Positions 1 through 10,338 of a stretch of 64,000 nt of DNA are shown in pieces. Position 1 is the first letter of the stretch; each line of letters opens with the position of its first letter. Position numbers and translations under genes: made by a program. Source of the stretch: Thiotrichaceae bacterium (GTDB lineage: Bacteria > Pseudomonadota > Gammaproteobacteria > Thiotrichales > Thiotrichaceae); assembly GCA_026989335.1 (NCBI GenBank), contig JALSJN010000075.1, forward strand, positions 1-64,000, written 5' to 3'. Below the pieces are notes generated by a model, which made no database searches, was not told the origin of the DNA, and was given only the letters and a program-made list of their open reading frames with translations.

Positions 1-326
1 TATTTACAATCCCAAACTGTATGGCTTCCTCTTTTATAATGCTCCATACTCTGAGTATAGTGCCAATTCTAGTCCCTGACCGCCTAAAGGCGTGGGATTT
101 ACTGATCCCCTATAGGGGACTTTAAATGCGATTTATAAAGTGAATGTTACTTTGGTGTTCTATTTTTTAATGGGTAGTCAAATCAAAGTAACGCATTTAG
201 ATTATCATTTTAGCTTTCAATAGAAACCTGTAAGAAATGACAGGTTGTATGCGTACAATATTAGGAGTTAGAAAAGAGCAGTCATGAAAAAACAGGGCGA
301 ACCCTGCTTAAAATAAATCTTATAAA

Positions 327-965
327 CTAATCTGCAATAATAATTTTATCGTTTGATATATGATTTAACCGAATCCATTTCTTTAGGGCGCTTTGCTTCG
401 GTTGTCCCATCCCCTGTCTGCAGATCACCAATGCGTAATTTTCCTTGAGTGTCAGGCACACCAAATCATATCGGGGTAACGCATTACCAATATTAAGTGA
501 CACAAGTTTATCCCTAATTTTCTTATCAGTATTATTACCATCCGTATTTATTGTAATGATCTGATTTCCATCATTAAATGAGCCGAATTTGGTGTCTGTT
601 TTTATAGCAAATCCTTTTTTGCATAGGTTACTGGTAAGGGTGTGTCTATTAGAACTAAAAAAAACTGATTTTAAAACCACTGTTGAAGATGCCGCGTTTG
701 AGGGGCAGTTCGGTTGTTTCCATAATTTGATTTCAATATCACGATTTGTTGATCCAATAACCCATTCTTGTGTAAAGGAATGAGAATTACTTCCAGCTTC
801 ACATGCTCCCTTCCATTTCCCATGGAACTCTTTTGGTTGCTCAACACTCGTTTTATCATTACACGCGTTTAATCCGGTAATGGTAAAAACCGATACAATA
901 AACATATAAATCTTTTTCTTATCCATTTTCTTTCCTTCATAACTAAAAAAATAAACAGATGACAA
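327..965 (-). CDS. hypothetical secreted/lipoprotein-like protein
   Basis: ORF; hydrophobic N-terminal segment followed by a Cys (FTITGLNAC) suggests a lipoprotein signal; no family recognised. Confidence 0.5.
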   Translation of the reverse strand: MSSVYFFSYEGKKMDKKKIYMFIVSVFTITGLNACNDKTSVEQPKEFHGKWKGACEAGSNSHSFTQEWVIGSTNRDIEIKLWKQPNCPSNAASSTVVLKSVFFSSNRHTLTSNLCKKGFAIKTDTKFGSFNDGNQIITINTDGNNTDKKIRDKLVSLNIGNALPRYDLVCLTLKENYALVICRQGMGQPKQSALKKWIRLNHISNDKIIIAD

Positions 966-1016
966 CTAGGTTCATTTATCATCTGTTTACAGTACATTAC
1001 TTAATCGCTTGCCATC

Positions 1017-1349
1017 TTATCGAGCTACATGAAGACGCCAAAGCATTTTTTTAGCCCATACTACTTGACGAACATATGTATATTTGCCATCAGCAGATAC
1101 CGTCATTGAGCTTTTTGGACGATGCTTCTGCCACCTGACATGTACTCTACAACTTTTTGATGTCTGACCAGTCATATTGTTCACTGTAATATTACACTGA
1201 TACCATTCACCTCTGATTTTAGATGCTTCCGAACTAGACATCTTCTGAATTGAATCAGGTGAAACAGAAGAAAGAATACTTGGTGCAGCCTGTGCAGTGG
1301 TTGTAGCAAGTACTAACAACGTTGATGCTATAGCTAATTTTAATTTCAT
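1017..1349 (-). CDS. hypothetical exported protein (~110 aa)
   Basis: ORF with typical Sec signal peptide (MKLKLAIASTLLVLATTTAQA). Confidence 0.5.
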   Translation of the reverse strand: MKLKLAIASTLLVLATTTAQAAPSILSSVSPDSIQKMSSSEASKIRGEWYQCNITVNNMTGQTSKSCRVHVRWQKHRPKSSMTVSADGKYTYVRQVVWAKKMLWRLHVAR

Positions 1350-1482
1350 GGTAAAACTCCTTTTTAAAATGTGATTAATTAATTTAAATTGTTACTACAT
1401 TTGATTAATAAATAACCTCTGGTAGCAACGAAACTGAATCTAACATTCCCTAGATACTGCCGTAAGCTGTAATAAATAACAG

Positions 1483-1498
1483 CTGTCATATATGACAG
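1483..1498. promoter_or_regulatory. perfect 16-bp palindrome CTGTCATATATGACAG, candidate lux box 1
   Basis: exact inverted repeat about 100 bp upstream of the luxI-like start codon. Confidence 0.5.
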
Positions 1499-1510
1499 TT
1501 GAAATTTGTC

Positions 1511-1530
1511 AACTGTTATGTATGACAGTT
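1511..1530. promoter_or_regulatory. 20-bp imperfect palindrome AACTGTTATGTATGACAGTT, candidate lux box 2
   Basis: 8 of 10 symmetric pairs match; shares the half-site ATGACAGTT with the palindrome at 1483; centres 30 bp apart. Confidence 0.5.
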
Positions 1531-1593
1531 ATTTTATTCATAAAAAACAATTATCGTGCCCTTTCTTTTACATGAAAGAAAGGAGTAGAGATA

Positions 1594-2208
1594 ATGTCAA
1601 TTAATATTATTAACGCAAAAAGAAACAAGATGCCTGCATCATTACTTCGAGGAATGTATCATTTACGGCATAAAGTTTTTAATAAAAGGTTACATTGGGA
1701 AGTTCAGGACTTTGGTGATCTGGAAATTGATCAGTTTGATTACCGAAACCCTGATTATATTATTGCAAAAGACTTAACAGAAAAAATTATAGGTTGCTGG
1801 AGATTAATACCAACAGTTGAAAACTATATGTTAGAAGAAGTCTTTAATTTTATGTTAGGCAATTATCCGTTGCCAAAAGATGAAACGATATGGGAGCTAA
1901 GTCGTTTTGCAGTGATAGATAAAAAGCCAGTTGGACATACTTTGTCGGAAGCAACTGTTTTTATGATAAAAGAAATTATGGACTTTGCTTTAAAGAAAAA
2001 CATATCAGGTTACTTGGCAGTAACAAGTGTTGGAGTAGAACGCTTAATGAAATCTGCGGGTATCCCAATGGAACGTATCGGTAATAAAAAACCATTGATG
2101 ATTGGAAATGTAAAATCCGTATTATGCCTAATTCCAGTAAACGAACAGTTTATTGATACCACTAATAGCTTGATACAGGAATATGTATCTTTAGACGTTG
2201 CAGCTTAA
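1594..2208 (+). CDS. LuxI-family acyl-homoserine-lactone synthase
   Basis: autoinducer-synthase motifs: MYHLRHKVFNKRLHWEV, F-D-x-(R)NPDYIIAKD, GCWRLIPT, WELSRFAV; RBS-like AGGAG upstream. Confidence 0.92.
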   Translation: MSINIINAKRNKMPASLLRGMYHLRHKVFNKRLHWEVQDFGDLEIDQFDYRNPDYIIAKDLTEKIIGCWRLIPTVENYMLEEVFNFMLGNYPLPKDETIWELSRFAVIDKKPVGHTLSEATVFMIKEIMDFALKKNISGYLAVTSVGVERLMKSAGIPMERIGNKKPLMIGNVKSVLCLIPVNEQFIDTTNSLIQEYVSLDVAA

Positions 2209-2940
2209 GCTTTTATTTCACCGTTAAGTATCGCTATTATTGCTGCATTGGTACGGGATGTAGTATCCATTTTGGATGCTGCATTTTTTATATGAAACAC
2301 GATTGTCCGCTCTGATAAGCCAATAATTCTGGATATTTCCCAAGAAGTTTTACCTGTGGTTACCTGTGGCAACCCATTTTAAGCATTCTTTCTCACGTTC
2401 AGTAAGTGTTATTGTATTTTCTTTTTTGCCTTTTAAACTAACAACATCGAAAAGCGTAGAACCTAGTATCTGTAAGGAAAATAAATTTTCTGGATTACTA
2501 AATGCCGATTTTTGATAATCTTCTGAGGTACTAACAGCTAAAGCGCCATATTCTCCTGTGTCCGAGTGAAAAGGAAATGATATGCCAGATTTAACACCAA
2601 AATCAGCTGCTTCAGAAAAGATTTGCTTATTTATTTGTGATATTTCTTTATTTTGTGTTGGCCAGATAATGGGCGTGTTTTTTACTTTGCAATGAGCAAC
2701 GGTTAAATCTTTATCGAAATAGTTTTTATCATGATAACGTTTTTGCCATGAACTTGGGTATTCAGTTAATATGAAAATGTCAGGACAAGGCTTTAAATCA
2801 TGGTATAACGCAGAACCAAATAAGAAATTTTCGGCACCATATCGAGCACTATGTTTTTTAATAGTAGACATAAGTTCTTTATCGGATGATGAGTTACTTA
2901 TATCTGTAGTAATCTCTAAAATTATATCTTCTATTTTCAT
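2205..2940 (-). pseudogene. LuxR-family autoinducer-binding regulator, frameshifted within its C-terminal HTH
   Basis: ORF 2350-2940 has an autoinducer-binding-like N-terminus and LTEREKECLKWVATGN, then stops; removing one copy of a 10-bp duplication restores GKTSWEISRIIGLSERTIVFHIKNAASKMDTTSRTNAAIIAILNGEIKA*, a canonical GerE/LuxR HTH. Confidence 0.9.
2350..2369. repeat. 10-bp exact tandem duplication (TTACCTGTGG x2) causing the luxR frameshift
   Basis: read directly from the sequence. Confidence 0.95.
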
Positions 2941-3085
2941 TAATCACACCTAAATCTATAAGTTCTATTAGAACATTCTATCATTTTTTGTAGTTTATCA
3001 AAATAATTTATATGCTTCTTGATCCTACAATTAAATCATATCGTATTCAGGGACATCCATCCAAAAGCGGTATAAAAACAGCGAT

Positions 3086-3640
3086 TCATGATGATGCACG
3101 CTGTAGTGTATTGTTTATAATAAATTCTACTATTGTATGGGGTTGATTAAGGCCTAGCTGTGTTGGGGCTTGGTTGCTGTCATGACTCTTTTTATTCTCA
3201 GCGAGCGTGTGATCAAGGGCAATAGCAATGATGTTTTTATCAGTCGGGTAAAGATAGGGTTTATTTAAGGCTTTGCGGTGTAGTTCAATTTTTGGAAAGT
3301 CTGCTAACTTAAAACCTTCTACCAATATTAAATCACAACTCTCAATATTAACCTGTTTAAGTGTATTTTCTAGGCTGGGCTCTGTTTGGTTATCGGGGTG
3401 TTCAATAATTATTGCGGTACGTTTGCGTGAGGCAATGACAACATTACTCGCCCCTGATTCACGTAATTCGTAACTGTCTTTGCCAGGGTGGTCAATATCA
3501 AAATCATGATGTGTATGTTTAACCACAGCGACACGAATGCCTTGGGCGTTAAGTAAGGGGATAAGTTGGCAAAGTAGGGTGGTTTTCCCCGTGCCACTAT
3601 AAGCTGCAAACCCTAAAAGTGGCAATGGCGATTTAATCAT
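3086..3640 (-). CDS. mobB: molybdopterin-guanine dinucleotide biosynthesis adaptor MobB
   Basis: P-loop GFAAYSGTGKTTLL, VVKHTHHDFDIDHPGKDSYELRESGA; internal Met start preferred over the ORF start. Confidence 0.9.
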   Translation of the reverse strand: MIKSPLPLLGFAAYSGTGKTTLLCQLIPLLNAQGIRVAVVKHTHHDFDIDHPGKDSYELRESGASNVVIASRKRTAIIIEHPDNQTEPSLENTLKQVNIESCDLILVEGFKLADFPKIELHRKALNKPYLYPTDKNIIAIALDHTLAENKKSHDSNQAPTQLGLNQPHTIVEFIINNTLQRASS

Positions 3641-4235
3641 TGGTGGTGTGCTCGGACAGTTGTTCTCTTTTATTGATATTGAAAAAGGCACTAGGCTGAT
3701 CTGAAAAATCAACTAAAACAATCTTATGTTTCGTATACCAACGTTTGATTTTACGATCACCCGTTAATAAAAATGCCTTGAGGCTATCTATAAGGGTAAC
3801 AGGGATAAGTGCATGTGCGGGTTGCATTCGTGTCCCATCGTGTGCAACGACAATTCTGTCAGAAATTTCAGATGAACTATTCAATGCTAGAAGCATTCTG
3901 GCGACAAGATCAAGTGGCAGTGATGGGCCATCGCAGGGCAAGGTGATAATGTAGTCGGTTGTTACAGACTTCATCGCCGTAGCAAAGCCAGCCAAAGGCC
4001 CTTGGAAATCACTCATTTCATCACTCATTACTGAAAAACCAAAGCCTGCATAGGTTTTCTGGTTACGATTGGCATTGATGACGACATCAAAAGCTTGCGG
4101 TTGAATACGCTCAATTACATGCTGAATAAGCATTTTTCCTTGATAGACGACCAAGCCTTTATCTTGTCCCTCGAGCCGACGACCTTTGCCACCGGCGAGA
4201 ATGACTGCGGTAATACTGTTTTTATCTATTTTCAT
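3633..4235 (-). CDS. mobA: molybdenum cofactor guanylyltransferase MobA
   Basis: ITAVILAGGKGRRLEGQDKGLV nucleotidyltransferase motif; overlaps mobB. Confidence 0.92.
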   Translation of the reverse strand: MKIDKNSITAVILAGGKGRRLEGQDKGLVVYQGKMLIQHVIERIQPQAFDVVINANRNQKTYAGFGFSVMSDEMSDFQGPLAGFATAMKSVTTDYIITLPCDGPSLPLDLVARMLLALNSSSEISDRIVVAHDGTRMQPAHALIPVTLIDSLKAFLLTGDRKIKRWYTKHKIVLVDFSDQPSAFFNINKREQLSEHTTND

Positions 4236-4539
4236 GTTTTACGTTTCTTGCCACGGTGAATATGGCGATATTATCATGGGATGCCAACCGGATTATGATC
4301 CTTTTCTCAGTACGAAAGTGCATGGCGAAGGTATTGGTTGGGGTTTATCCAATTAGTTACAGTCTAATGCGCCGTTATGATGGTAATATTACGGTGAGCC
4401 TTGGTTTGGTGGGGCTGATGAGTTTTAGTATGCAATTTCTGAGCAGTTATCACGCCTAGAAAGGTGTGCATTATAAGCGACCTATCGTGTTATTTGATGG
4501 GTTTCTTTGAGTTAAATGAAGAAAAAAAGGATTTAAAAA

Positions 4540-6288
4540 ATGAGTAATTTGATGACATCTGAAAGGGCTGGTCTATTTCTAATATGCTTTTTTCTAAGTA
4601 CCGCTTCTATCGCAAAAGAAGCCCGCTACCCCGAATTTGGTAACGGGCGAATAGAGCAAGAACTCGTTGAAGCAAAAGAATATATGGTCTCATCGGCAAA
4701 TCCTTATGCCACTGAAGCAGGCATGAGAATTCTCGAAAAAGGTGGTTCGGCAATCGATGCCGCGATAGCTGTGCAAATGGTACTTAACCTTGTAGAGCCA
4801 GAATCAAGTGGAATTGGTGGCGGTGCATTTTCGCTGTATTGGGATAATAAAAATAAAAAACTCTCTAGCTATGATGGTCGCGAAAAAGCGCCTATGGCAG
4901 CCGACGGCAAACTCTTTCAAGAGAATGGCAAAAACATGAACTGGTGGGAAGCCTTAGCGGGTGGGCGTTCTGTGGGAGTGCCGGGTGTAGTTGCGATGAT
5001 GGAAAAAATCCATAAACAACACGGTAAACTTCCATGGGCAGACCTCTTTGAAGGTGCGATTAAATTGTCAGAGGAAGGTTTTGAAATATCGCCTAAGCTC
5101 GCTACATCAATTGCTAATAAAACCAACCCTGCGCTAGGACGTTATGAAAAGTCATGGGAATATTTTTTTCCCAAAGGTAAGCCCATTAAAGCGGGTGTTA
5201 GTAAGAAAAACCCTGAGCTAGCAATGACTTTTAGGCGTATCGCTTTGCTTGGTGCTAAAGGCTTTTACAAAGGTCAAGTCGCGCTTGATATTGTCGCTGC
5301 CGTGCAATCAGCTGCTGATAATCCTGGATTGTTAACAGCTCAAGATATGGCGATGTACGAAGCAATTGAGCGCCCTCCAGTTTGTGCTAAATATAAGGCT
5401 TATAAGATATGTGGAATGGGCCCTCCAACCTCAGGTGGGATGGCGGTTATTCAAATTCTTAAGTTACTGGAGGGAAAAAGCCTCGAAAATTATCAACCGT
5501 TATCGGTTGAAGCCGTTCATTTATTTACCCAAGCTGCAAAACTAGCCTATGCTGATCGTGGAAAATACATGGCAGATGCAGATTTTGTCAAAGTTCCTGT
5601 AGAAGGTTTAATCGATGAGGCTTACCTAAAACAGCGCTCAAAACTAATTAGTCTAGAAAAAGATATGGGAAAAGCAATCGCAGGTACTCCACCGAATGCT
5701 GATCAAAACTGGAAGACTTCAACATCACCAGAACAGCCCAGTACTACACATTTCAGTATTGTTGATAAAGAAGGCAATGGTTTTTCGATGACTTCAAGCA
5801 TCGAAATGGCATTTGGCTCAACGTTAATGGTTCGCGGTTTTTTATTGAATAATCAGCTCACAGATTTTTCTTTTAGTGAAGAAAAAGATGGGGAAAAAAT
5901 TGCTAATAGAGTCCAAGCAGGGAAACGCCCCCGTAGTTCAATGTCACCATTTATGGTGTTTGATAAAGACGAAAACCTAGTCATGTTAATAGGCTCGCCT
6001 GGGGGTAGTCGAATAATCAATTATGTAGCAAAAACCCTGTTAGGTGTTCTGGATTGGAAAATGGATATTCAAGCTGCCATTAGCCTGCCGCATTTTGTAA
6101 ACCGTAATGGCAATACGGATCTTGAACAAAATACCCGTGTTAGTAAATTAAGAAAAGCGCTTGAAGTAAAAGGGCATGAAGTTAGTGTGAGAGATTTAAA
6201 TTCTGGGCTTCACGGAATTGTAATTACAAAGGCAGGGCTAGAAGGAGGGGCTGACCCGAGAAGGGTGGGTCGAGTATTGGGAAAGTGA
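4540..6288 (+). CDS. ggt: gamma-glutamyltransferase
   Basis: NPYATEAGMRILEKGGSAIDAAIAVQMVLNLVEPESSGIGGG; STTHFSIVDKEGN autocleavage Thr; SPGGSRI. Confidence 0.93.
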   Translation: MSNLMTSERAGLFLICFFLSTASIAKEARYPEFGNGRIEQELVEAKEYMVSSANPYATEAGMRILEKGGSAIDAAIAVQMVLNLVEPESSGIGGGAFSLYWDNKNKKLSSYDGREKAPMAADGKLFQENGKNMNWWEALAGGRSVGVPGVVAMMEKIHKQHGKLPWADLFEGAIKLSEEGFEISPKLATSIANKTNPALGRYEKSWEYFFPKGKPIKAGVSKKNPELAMTFRRIALLGAKGFYKGQVALDIVAAVQSAADNPGLLTAQDMAMYEAIERPPVCAKYKAYKICGMGPPTSGGMAVIQILKLLEGKSLENYQPLSVEAVHLFTQAAKLAYADRGKYMADADFVKVPVEGLIDEAYLKQRSKLISLEKDMGKAIAGTPPNADQNWKTSTSPEQPSTTHFSIVDKEGNGFSMTSSIEMAFGSTLMVRGFLLNNQLTDFSFSEEKDGEKIANRVQAGKRPRSSMSPFMVFDKDENLVMLIGSPGGSRIINYVAKTLLGVLDWKMDIQAAISLPHFVNRNGNTDLEQNTRVSKLRKALEVKGHEVSVRDLNSGLHGIVITKAGLEGGADPRRVGRVLGK

Positions 6289-6463
6289 TTTAATGCTCCC
6301 CGTTTTTAATTAACAGGTTGAGGCCTTTACATGAGAGCGCTAAAAGGAAAATACTTCACCTCTTGGGTAAAGAAGGCTGGGGAGATTTATTTTTTCAGTT
6401 AGTATTTTAAATCCCCTCAAATCCCGCTTTCTCAGGAGTGATTATTCGATTTTTGTTTTTTCA

Positions 6464-7489
6464 TCAACCGCCTGTCGCGCTCATGTGGCGCATAATAATA
6501 GGTTGTTCATTAAGGTTAAAATCATGCCCTTTGGGCTTAAGCTTCATGGCACCAATAATGGCAGCTCTTAGTGCGTCATCATCTAATGGGTTAGCGCGAA
6601 CAACTTTACGTAAATCGAGAGAATGCTGTTGTCCTAAACAGAGTAACAACATGCCTTCGGCGGTGACACGAACGCGGTTACAATCATCACAAAAATTATG
6701 ACTGTGTGGGGAAATAAAGCCGATGCGTGATTGATCGTTATCGGTAAAGCGATAGTATTTGGCTGGACCACCTGTTTGCTCGGTGGTTGCGGTTAGTTGG
6801 TAATTGCTTTGCAAATATTCACGTAACTTGTCGCTGGAATAATAGGTTTTTGCACGATCATGGTCACCAATTTCACCCAGTGGCATTTCTTCGATAAAGC
6901 TGATATCCATATCGCGTGCGCGAATAAAATCAACTAAGTCAATAATCTCATCATCGTTGTAACCATTCATAATTACGGCATTAAGTTTGATTTTTTGAAA
7001 GCCTACTTGAAGTGCTGCTTCAATGCCTGCGAGTGTTTTTTCTAGCTTGCCGATGCGGGTAATCTTTTTGAAGCGATCCGTGCGCAATGTATCTAAACTA
7101 ATATTAATACGGGTTACACCCGCATTTTTTAGGGGTTGTGCGTATTTTTCTAGTAAGGTTCCGTTGGTGGTAACGGTTAAGTCTTTTAAGTTTTCTTGTG
7201 AGCCTAAAGCTTCAAACACACTAAGAATATTTCGGCGTGTGAGCGGCTCCCCCCCCGTGAGTCGAATTTTATTAACCCCCAAGTCTATAAACGCATTTCC
7301 AATACGGGTCATTTCTTCTAGCGTTAATAGTTGCTCACGTGGTACAAATTTCATATCTTCAGACATGCAATACACACAACGCAAATCACAACGATCAGTG
7401 ACCGATAAACGTACGTAGGTAATTTTACGACCAAAACGGTCGATGAGTTGAGGCTTGATGGCATCGGGAGTGCTGCTAAGGGATTTCAT
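6464..7489 (-). CDS. moaA: GTP 3',8-cyclase MoaA
   Basis: radical SAM motif CDLRCVYCMSE, RLTGGEPL, C-terminal FCDDCNRVRVTAEG; the C-terminal GG is retained (ATGG). Confidence 0.95.
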   Translation of the reverse strand: MKSLSSTPDAIKPQLIDRFGRKITYVRLSVTDRCDLRCVYCMSEDMKFVPREQLLTLEEMTRIGNAFIDLGVNKIRLTGGEPLTRRNILSVFEALGSQENLKDLTVTTNGTLLEKYAQPLKNAGVTRINISLDTLRTDRFKKITRIGKLEKTLAGIEAALQVGFQKIKLNAVIMNGYNDDEIIDLVDFIRARDMDISFIEEMPLGEIGDHDRAKTYYSSDKLREYLQSNYQLTATTEQTGGPAKYYRFTDNDQSRIGFISPHSHNFCDDCNRVRVTAEGMLLLCLGQQHSLDLRKVVRANPLDDDALRAAIIGAMKLKPKGHDFNLNEQPIIMRHMSATGG

Positions 7490-7816
7490 GGTTTAATCAT
7501 TCTTAAGGTTTATTCGCTCGTTTAGTTTTATAGTCTATGTTGCTTGTCATAGCAATATCCGTGTTTAACCCTAAACTGGGCAGTAATCATACTGCCAATT
7601 TTTGCCGGACTATTAATCAGCAGGTAAAGCCTAAGAGCATCTGCAAGTTTTTAGGTCTTGTACTTAGAGAGTGCGTTCTTAAAGCGGTAGCAAGGAATAC
7701 GTCGAAAATACCGTTAAAAGTTACGGTATGTCAATAGATGGAGTTAGATTAACTTAGATGATAATCTTGGCAGAACCCTTGTGCTTATGGGTTTTATTGG
7801 GTTCTGCTAGATTGTG

Positions 7817-7863
7817 TATGGCGCGCTGGGGAGGATTCGAACCCCCGACCCCCTGGTTCGTAG
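7817..7863. repeat. attachment-site repeat (tRNA-Arg 3' half duplicate)
   Basis: TATGGCGCGCTGGGGAGGATTCGAACCCCCGACCCCCTGGTTCGTAG identical to 13091-13137. Confidence 0.93.
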
Positions 7864-7972
7864 TCAAATAATACAAAAAACAAACAAAGACAACTATCAT
7901 CATTTAACCTACTTATTCATACACTTAACTGCTACAATAGCAACAAGTAACTACAAGCGAAACCAAGTACTG

Positions 7973-7991
7973 TGGTGACTCGGTGGTGACT
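7973..7991. promoter_or_regulatory. candidate integrase arm-type sites, left end (TGGTGACT x2, 11-bp period)
   Basis: TGGTGACTcggTGGTGACTCAcgAACAAC; same arrangement at the right end. Confidence 0.6.
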
Positions 7992-8018
7992 CACGAACAA
8001 CGGTAAAACAACCAAGCT

Positions 8019-9219
8019 ATGAAAACTAAAACTTTCAACCTCACAGCAAAAAGCATTAACGCCATGATCTTCGAAGATCGAGGCAATACAAAAGATATTC
8101 GATGGAGTAATAAAATAAAGGGCTTTGGTATTCGGCTCTATTCATCGGGAAATAAATCCTTTGTGCTTAGTTATCGTGTAAACAATCGCAAGCGGCTAAT
8201 GGTATTAGGTGACTTTGGGGTACTCACAGTCTCACAAGCCGAAGACAAAGCCAGAAAAGAGCTATCAAAAGTTATTGATAACATCGACCCAATGGAAGGG
8301 CGCGACATAAGGCGCAAGGCTGGCTCATTCGCACAATTAGCAGATGACTACTTAGAGCGATATGCAAAACCTAGAAAAAAGACATGGGAGCAAGATCAAG
8401 CCAGATTGAAAAAACACTTACTGCCAAAGTTTGGCACTTTGCCTGCTTTGAGTATCACCCATAACGATATTGCAAAGTTTCACAGCAAAATAGGAAAAAC
8501 CCGACCCTATGAAGCAAATAGACTCATTGAGTTACTAGCCGTCATGTTTAAAAAAGGGATTGTATGGGGCTTATTGCCTGATGACTTTAAAAACCCTGTT
8601 CTTAATATCGAAGCATTCAAAGAGCATAAGCGTGACCGCTGGGTAACACCCGAAGAACTACCGCGCCTTGCTGAATCCATAGATCAAGAACAATGCCCTT
8701 ATGTACGCGGTGCAATATGGCTTTACCTGCTAACAGGATTGAGAAAAAACGAGTTACTTTCTGCAAAGTGGGAATACATCGACTGGGATAGAAAAGAATT
8801 AAACCTACCCGATACCAAGTCAGGTAAGCCCTTGCACCTGCCATTAAGTAGCGAGGCAATAACTTTGCTGGAAGGCTTGCCACGACTGGAAAACAATCCT
8901 TACATTTTGGTTGGGATCAAAGAAGGTCAGCACCTAGTCAATATTAATAAACCGTGGGGACGTATTCGCGCACGCGCAAAGGTTGATGACGTAAGACTTC
9001 ATGATTTAAGACGTACAGTAGGCTCATGGCTGGCTCAATCGGGTAACAGCTTACACTTGTCGGTAAAGTTCTTAATCACAGCAACAGCGCAACTACAGAA
9101 GTTTATGCCAGATTCGCGCAAAATCATGTTAGAGACGCTTTAGAGTCACACGGCAAAAAGATCATGGGAATAGCTGGAAAACGTGACACCGCGCAAATAG
9201 TGAAGATTAACGAGGCATA
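8019..9219 (+). pseudogene. P4-type tyrosine integrase, frameshifted before the catalytic Tyr
   Basis: DUF4102-like N-terminus (GFGIRLYSSGNKSFVLSYRVNNRKRLMVLGDFG), core VRLHDLRRTVGSWLAQSG; the next frame continues LVGKVLNHSNSATTEVYARFAQNHVRDALESHGKKIMGIAGKRDTAQIVKINEA*. Confidence 0.88.
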
Positions 9220-9229
9220 GTAAATAGTT

Positions 9230-10225
9230 TTGCACTACCTACCGCGACGGTGGGAAAAGCTGGATACCTTTCAAGTCCAGTTTGGTAGTGCATTTTATTT
9301 TATTGAAAGGGAAGCATTGAAAGGATGCGATATGGGCTTTAACGTAGACGGAACTGATGAAGTGCGCGGATGGTGCTATTTAAAAAATATTACTATCGAT
9401 AGTTACACAAATTCTAAAGGTATTCATCGTTCCCCCTATGAGGGACAAGGCGTAAACGATAAATACAAACAACTATCAAAGCTTACAAGCCTTGAATGGT
9501 TTATGCCTGATGAACGCCTTAGTAAATACAAGGAAACAAGAGCTAAACAACAGAAAGCATTAGAAAACTACTTTGAAAAACAACTGCATAAAAAAGACCT
9601 TTTAAACAAAGCCCATTATGGCATTGCTGGAACGCCACAACTTAAACTACTACTAGACAAAAAGCGGAAAGAATTTGAGGTATTAGAAAAGTCGGGCTAC
9701 TTAAAAAATGTAAATCTTTACGCAAAGGCAATACCAGAAATAGGAAAACTAGCTGAACTAGTAAGAATAGAGGAGGAGAAAGAACGAAGCAGATCGCATG
9801 ACATTCATATCCCCCTACCTCTCCCAATTAACAAGAATAAAGCCGTAGAAGATAAGCTAGATGAACAAATACAGGAAACCAAAAAACTTAGAGAAGAATT
9901 AAAACAAACTAAAGAAAAGAGCCTAGTTAAAAACATTATTACAAGAGAGCCAAACGTAACACGCCCATCTACATTCATTCCCCCTGCATCACAGAATGAC
10001 GCGACAGAATTTGCGACTGAATGTGTTTATTGGTATGAAGAAGAACATAATCAGCTACCAACTCAAAAAGAGCTTTGGAGACTAATTAAAGCAATCGCTA
10101 CTGATGCCAATGTGGTTATTCAAGGTTATCGAGTGGAAATGAATGGAAGAAATACTGTAAAAATAGAAGAAAAAGAATGGACAAAAGAACAATGCAGGAA
10201 GTTTTTTAATTCGTATTTAAAATAA
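9230..10225 (+). CDS. hypothetical element-encoded protein, Lys/Glu-rich, coiled-coil-like centre
   Basis: 331-aa ORF; charged heptad-like region; true start may be the ATG at 9331. Confidence 0.55.
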   Translation: MHYLPRRWEKLDTFQVQFGSAFYFIEREALKGCDMGFNVDGTDEVRGWCYLKNITIDSYTNSKGIHRSPYEGQGVNDKYKQLSKLTSLEWFMPDERLSKYKETRAKQQKALENYFEKQLHKKDLLNKAHYGIAGTPQLKLLLDKKRKEFEVLEKSGYLKNVNLYAKAIPEIGKLAELVRIEEEKERSRSHDIHIPLPLPINKNKAVEDKLDEQIQETKKLREELKQTKEKSLVKNIITREPNVTRPSTFIPPASQNDATEFATECVYWYEEEHNQLPTQKELWRLIKAIATDANVVIQGYRVEMNGRNTVKIEEKEWTKEQCRKFFNSYLK

Positions 10226-10338
10226 AAACGGTAAACTACGGCAAAGTAGCGTCACTTTACGGAAAGATCGGAGAGATAGACAAAACACCATACTAATGAG
10301 CATTTAATAACGACTCCTTAAACAAACGGAGTCCTTAA

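Noticed and set aside
6315-6345. TGAGGCCTTTACATGAG as a further MITE copy
   Set aside because: Only one end-like segment is recognisable; no matching inverted end or internal hairpin could be followed with confidence.
3086-7489. mob, moa, moe genes as part of a novel molybdoenzyme locus
   Set aside because: They are standard cofactor genes scattered at three places, and no molybdoenzyme structural gene is in the window.
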